Origin: an uncultured Pelagibacteraceae bacterium
GTDB taxonomy: Bacteria > Pseudomonadota > Alphaproteobacteria > Pelagibacterales > Pelagibacteraceae
Reading direction: 5' to 3'
DNA length: 38,588 nt
Assembly (NCBI GenBank): GCA_902522225.1
Contig: CABYUS010000009.1
Location: forward strand, 1 to 38,588
This document shows, one piece after another, positions 35,555-38,588 of the stretch; the first letter of the stretch is position 1; every line of letters starts with the position of its first letter. A model generated the notes under the pieces. It had not been told where the DNA came from, searched no databases, and was given only the letters and a program-made list of their open reading frames with translations. Made by a program: the position numbers and the translations under genes.

Positions 35555-36205
35555 TTATTTAATTAATTTCTTAATAAAATATACAGCTATAAGAGCTCCC
35601 AAAAATTCAGCTAAAATATATGTAGGCGTATTCAAATAATTAATTCCTGTAAAAGAATCAGTAAAAGTTCTAGCTATTGCAACAGCTGGATTTGCAAAAG
35701 ATGTTGATGATGTGAACCAATAACCAGCCATAATATATGTTGCAACACTAGCAGCTATTGTTATTTTGCCATCTTTTTGAGTAGCAAAAATAATAAAAAT
35801 TAAACCAAAAGTAGCAATTATTTCAGATAAGAAAATATGAAAACCATCTCTATTTTTTGTCGATAACTCAAGAATATCGTGTTCAAAAAAAACATTAGCC
35901 AACATAACACCTAACAAACAACCAAGTATTTGGGCAGGAATATATATGATGAGAAGTTTTCCATTGATTTTTTTTCTTAAAAACATCGCTAAACTCACAA
36001 AAGGATTGAAATGTGCACCTGAAATATTTGCAAAAGCAGTTATTAAGACGAATAGGCCAGCACCAGTTGCGAGTGTATTAGCCGTTAATCTCAAAGCATT
36101 ATCATTTGTGAGATTTTCAGCCATTATTCCGGACCCAACAATAACCATTACTAAAAAGCTACTTCCAATAAATTCACCTAAAAATATTTTGTTAGTATTT
36201 TTCAT
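35555..36205 (-). CDS. Aquaporin/MIP-family channel (AqpS-like, arsenic context)
   Basis: Six-helix channel of 216 residues with the internal repeat of the MIP family. The first half-helix motif is SGAHFNPFVSLA (Asn67-Pro68-Phe69, NPF instead of NPA). The second is FANPAVAIAR, where the Arg that normally follows NPA is Val. Loss of that filter arginine should widen the pore, as expected for glycerol-like solutes or arsenite rather than water alone. The gene overlaps arsC by 14 bases. In Sinorhizobium meliloti an aquaporin (AqpS) in the ars operon releases arsenite made by ArsC, and the same arrangement is inferred here. Confidence 0.85.
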   Translation of the reverse strand: MKNTNKIFLGEFIGSSFLVMVIVGSGIMAENLTNDNALRLTANTLATGAGLFVLITAFANISGAHFNPFVSLAMFLRKKINGKLLIIYIPAQILGCLLGVMLANVFFEHDILELSTKNRDGFHIFLSEIIATFGLIFIIFATQKDGKITIAASVATYIMAGYWFTSSTSFANPAVAIARTFTDSFTGINYLNTPTYILAEFLGALIAVYFIKKLIK

Positions 36206-36626
36206 TTAGAATCCAATTTTTAATTCTTTTATCAATATTATTAAAAGTATCAGTAATTATCTTAAATTTTTTATCCTCACTAGCGTCATTTAGTTTTGTT
36301 ACTGGATCTTCAATATCCCAGTGTATGATTTGATTTTCCTTAGGCCAAATAGGACATACTTCATTATTTGCATTATTACATACAGTAATAACATGATCAA
36401 TTTTGATTTCTCCATTAACAAAAACATTAAAATTTTTGGATGAGTAGTTTTGAAGATTGAAACCTTTATTATTTAAAAAATGTTTTATATCTTTGTTAAT
36501 TTCTCCAGAAGGATTACTACCAGCACTATAGGCTTTGAATTTATCATTATATCTATTATTAATTAAAGACTCAGCTATGATACTTCTTGCAGAGTTTCCT
36601 GTACAAACAAATAATATATTTTTCAC
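36192..36626 (-). CDS. arsC: Arsenate reductase ArsC (low-molecular-weight phosphatase, thioredoxin type)
   Basis: Reduces arsenate to arsenite with a thiol relay. The 144-residue protein begins with the phosphatase P-loop FVCTGNSARS (Cys-x5-Arg) and has SAGSNPSG. The later VITVCNNANNEVCPIWP segment supplies the second and third redox cysteines of the thioredoxin-coupled class, followed by HWDIEDP. The start is GTG (complement of 36624-36626), overlapping the TAG of the upstream small membrane gene by one base. It overlaps the aquaporin gene by 14 bases. A plain tyrosine phosphatase is unlikely because of the extra cysteines and the channel neighbour. Confidence 0.92.
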   Translation of the reverse strand: MKNILFVCTGNSARSIIAESLINNRYNDKFKAYSAGSNPSGEINKDIKHFLNNKGFNLQNYSSKNFNVFVNGEIKIDHVITVCNNANNEVCPIWPKENQIIHWDIEDPVTKLNDASEDKKFKIITDTFNNIDKRIKNWILNEKY

Positions 36627-36847
36627 TAAATAATAATCTTATAAATTCCTATTAAGAACAATGGTATTTGTAGTCCAAAGTTAGTTAGTATTGCTTTATC
36701 TTTGCTAATAAATCCTGCAATAGTCCATCCAATAACTCCTAATCCATGAAAATATATATTTAATGGATATATATTTAAATTTGTAAGAAGTATTCCTACT
36801 AAAACTAAAAATGTACTGATCCACTTTAGATATTTTTTTATAAACAT
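36626..36847 (-). CDS. Small membrane protein of unknown function (73 aa)
   Basis: Not a family I can name with confidence. The 73 residues start MFIKKYLKWIS and hold two or three hydrophobic segments (about 9-25, 31-46 and 52-72). A conserved-looking HGLGVIGWTIAGFISKDKAI stretch lies in the middle. There is a clear Shine-Dalgarno AAAGGA about 5 bases before the ATG, so the gene is probably real. It overlaps arsC by one base (TAG/GTG) and would be translated with it. A part in arsenic or metal handling is a guess from position only. Confidence 0.65.
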   Translation of the reverse strand: MFIKKYLKWISTFLVLVGILLTNLNIYPLNIYFHGLGVIGWTIAGFISKDKAILTNFGLQIPLFLIGIYKIII

Positions 36848-36905
36848 AAAATTTCCTTTCGTTATTATTATTTCAGTTATGTTAAGAATTTATTAAAATA
36901 AAGGA

Positions 36906-37316
36906 TTATCTGCACTTTTTACATAATCCAAAAAACTCAAGATTGTATTTACTATATTTCATGCCATCTTTGTCTTTGAAACTAGCCAAGTATTTAGAAA
37001 GACCTGAGCTACTAATCTCTGTTACTTTTTCACACATTTCACAAATTGAAAAAGCAGTTGCTTTTGCAACCTGACAGCTAGAATTTTGACATGCTATGAA
37101 GGCATTTCTACTCTCAATTTTATGAATTTTTCCCATCTCAACTAATTTATCTAACGCTCTATAAACTTGAAGTGGAGCTTTAATTCCTTTTTTTTGAACA
37201 TTAAACAATATTGAATACGCTTTCATTGGCTGATTTGACTTTTCAATCATATCTAAAACAATTTTTTGGTTTTTTGATAAATGTTCTTGTTTCTGAGACA
37301 TATTACTTTTTACCAT
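36906..37316 (-). CDS. zur: Fur-family regulator, probable zinc uptake regulator Zur
   Basis: Metal-responsive repressor of 136 residues. The N-terminal winged-helix domain (about 14-85) has LSKNQKIVLDMIEKSNQPMKAY and APLQVYRALDKLVEMG, the Fur/Zur DNA-recognition region. The dimerisation domain has the structural-zinc cysteine pairs CEMCEKV and GLCKKC at the very end, plus Cys87 and Cys92 nearby. Zur rather than Fur is inferred from its place 3 bases after znuB. An internal ATG five codons in (MSQKQ) is an equally possible start. The repressor would normally close znu transcription when zinc is sufficient; no operator was identified in the window. Confidence 0.87.
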   Translation of the reverse strand: MVKSNMSQKQEHLSKNQKIVLDMIEKSNQPMKAYSILFNVQKKGIKAPLQVYRALDKLVEMGKIHKIESRNAFIACQNSSCQVAKATAFSICEMCEKVTEISSSGLSKYLASFKDKDGMKYSKYNLEFFGLCKKCR

Positions 37317-37319
37317 TTG

Positions 37320-38126
37320 CTATTTTTTATTCAATTGAGTTCTTTTATTTAATTTAAATAATGAAAAAATAAACAATATTAATGCTGTAGTTATAATAGA
37401 TGGACCAGAAGACGTATTTATTTCTAAAGATGTAAATAGTCCTATTAAAACAGATAAAAGACCCCCTATAATTGAAAATATAACCATTTGCTTTGGATTG
37501 TTTGATAAGTTTCTTGCCATTGCAGCAGGAATTATAAGCATTCCAGTAATAAGCAATAAACCTACCATCTTTATAGAAATAGCAATGATGGCTGCCATTA
37601 ATATAGTAAATATGGCATTTACTCTATCTGGGTTCATTCCTTCGGCTTCAGCTAATTCATAGTTAACAGTAGATGCAAAAAGTGGTTTCCAAATTAATTT
37701 TAAAACTAATAAAATTAATGCTCCACCTATCCATATAACAGCTATATCTTTTTTTGTTACAGCCAATATATCGCCAAACAATAATCCCATTATGTCAAAT
37801 CTTATAAATGTAAGAAATCCTATTACTACTAATCCTACAGCCAATGAAGAGTGGGCTAATAATCCAAGTAATGCATCACCTGGTAAGTTTGTTTTTTTCT
37901 GAAGCTTAATTAAAATTAAAGCTACAGCAGATGAAGTAAGAAAAACAGAAAATGCAATATTAATATCTATAGTTACAGCTAATGTTACGCCCAGAAGAGC
38001 TGAATGAGCTAAAGTATCACCAAAAAAAGATAATCTTCTCCATACAATAAAGCAACCTAATGAACCAGTAACTATTGCTATACCAATTCCTGCAATTAGT
38101 GCTCTTATAAAAAAATCATCTAACAT
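37320..38126 (-). CDS. znuB: Zinc ABC transporter permease ZnuB
   Basis: Inner-membrane channel subunit of the high-affinity zinc importer. The 268 residues have about eight hydrophobic helices with the ABC-3 family motifs GCFIVWRRLSFFGDTLAHSALLG near the N-terminus (split: VWRRLSFFGD, LAHSALLG) and GLLLITGMLIIPAAMAR, the cytoplasmic coupling region, near residue 190. Manganese or iron permeases share the fold, but a neighbouring Fur-family gene and the histidine-rich ATPase tail favour zinc. Its ATG overlaps the znuC stop by one base. Confidence 0.92.
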   Translation of the reverse strand: MLDDFFIRALIAGIGIAIVTGSLGCFIVWRRLSFFGDTLAHSALLGVTLAVTIDINIAFSVFLTSSAVALILIKLQKKTNLPGDALLGLLAHSSLAVGLVVIGFLTFIRFDIMGLLFGDILAVTKKDIAVIWIGGALILLVLKLIWKPLFASTVNYELAEAEGMNPDRVNAIFTILMAAIIAISIKMVGLLLITGMLIIPAAMARNLSNNPKQMVIFSIIGGLLSVLIGLFTSLEINTSSGPSIITTALILFIFSLFKLNKRTQLNKK

Positions 38127-38588
38127 TATTTTTTTTCAATTGTTCCATCGGATGAATGTGTATGATCATGTTTATGTTCATATATTGATAATATTTTGGA
38201 TACATCATCGCCAAAAAGTTCTTTATACTTTTTATCATTAGCAACAGCCACAGGTGTTCCGGAACAACAAACATGTCCATTTAAGCAAAGTACATAATCT
38301 GTTTTTGACATTACGACATGTAAGTTATGTGAAATTAGTAAAATACCACATTTAAGTGACTCAGAAATATTTTTAATTAATTTATATAAAGCAATTTCTC
38401 CAGTAAAATCGACTCCTTGAACAGGCTCATCTAAAACTAACAATTCTGGTTTTTTAGCAATTGCTCTTGCCATTAAAACTCTTTGAAACTCACCTCCAGA
38501 CAAATCATTTAAACTGTTATGCTTCATGTGATTCATACCTGTTAATGTAAGAGCATCATTAAGCTCAGCATTAGTTAAGTCTTGAGTT
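38126..38588 (-). CDS. znuC: Zinc ABC transporter ATP-binding protein ZnuC, C-terminal part (cut by window edge)
   Basis: ATPase of the zinc importer. The frame is open to the window edge, so the N-terminus with Walker A lies beyond 38588. The visible 153 codons have the ABC signature LSGGEFQRVLMARAIA, Walker B LLVLDEPVQGVD and the switch His in LLISHNLHVV. The tail is histidine-rich (EHKHDHTHSSDG), a feature that may bind zinc. The ATG at 38536 is internal, not the start, because the upstream frame reads through in a ZnuC-like way (TNAELNDALTLTGMNH). znuA was not seen and may lie beyond the edge. Confidence 0.92.
   Translation of the reverse strand, partial: TQDLTNAELNDALTLTGMNHMKHNSLNDLSGGEFQRVLMARAIAKKPELLVLDEPVQGVDFTGEIALYKLIKNISESLKCGILLISHNLHVVMSKTDYVLCLNGHVCCSGTPVAVANDKKYKELFGDDVSKILSIYEHKHDHTHSSDGTIEKK

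Noticed and set aside
1-38588. CRISPR array, IS element, prophage or integrase
   Set aside because: No spaced direct repeats, transposase or integrase motifs were seen; the tRNA-bounded cassette carries no recombinase, and no duplicated tRNA end was noticed.

Overview
The window looks like a chromosomal segment of a streamlined marine alphaproteobacterium of the SAR11 clade (Pelagibacterales). The evidence is very high A+T content, lysine/asparagine/isoleucine-rich proteins, intergenic gaps of only a few bases, many 1-4 base start/stop overlaps, and an alphaproteobacterial gene order (eno-ftsB-lipA-coq10-like, pncC-pgpA-ispDF, ntrYX-trkAH, aapJQMP). The assignment rests on gene content and style, not on a database search.

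Layout. 1-1882 (minus): the 5' part of trpE behind a PpiD/SurA-type periplasmic chaperone gene. 1941-8429 (plus): a long housekeeping run of tpiA, secG, pyrG, kdsA, eno, an FtsB/DivIC-like gene, lipA and a coq10/ratA-like gene. 8431-10512 (minus): pncC (CinA C-terminal type), pgpA and the fused ispDF. 10527-16449 (plus): the NtrY/NtrX two-component system followed by the TrkA/TrkH potassium uptake system, then tRNA-Arg(UCU). 16552-18352 (minus): a secreted pentapeptide-repeat protein and a histidinol-dehydrogenase-family enzyme that resembles sulfopropanediol dehydrogenase HpsN. 18546-22819 (plus): a complete general L-amino-acid ABC transporter (aapJQMP) with a strong terminator after the binding-protein gene, then an XRE regulator. 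23368-28716: an AT-rich surface-sugar cassette (Gfo/Idh oxidoreductase, DegT aminotransferase, glycosyltransferase, hexapeptide acyltransferase, metallo-beta-lactamase-fold protein) lying exactly between tRNA-Asn and tRNA-Cys. 28841-34373 (plus): valS, ilvD and manC coupled by one-base overlaps. 34398-38588 (minus): a PiT-like permease, then a run of znuC, znuB, zur, a small membrane protein, arsC and an aquaporin.

How the genes fit together. kdsA (Kdo), manC (GDP-mannose) and the tRNA-bounded cassette point to an LPS or other surface glycan whose terminal sugars probably vary between strains. aapJQMP and ntrYX concern nitrogen supply. ArsC plus aquaporin looks like the Sinorhizobium-type arsenate route (reduce, then let arsenite out through a channel), here attached to a zinc-uptake locus. 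Points most worth a second look are the NtrX that lacks both GAFTGA and the Walker B glutamate, the tRNA-bounded glycan cassette with its CMAH-like metallo-beta-lactamase protein, the HpsN-like enzyme, a lipoprotein-type AapJ, the unusual aquaporin pore motifs, and a 16-codon mini-ORF that exactly fills the kdsA-eno gap. No IS element, prophage, CRISPR array or rRNA gene was seen, and no gene-free stretch exceeds 300 bases.
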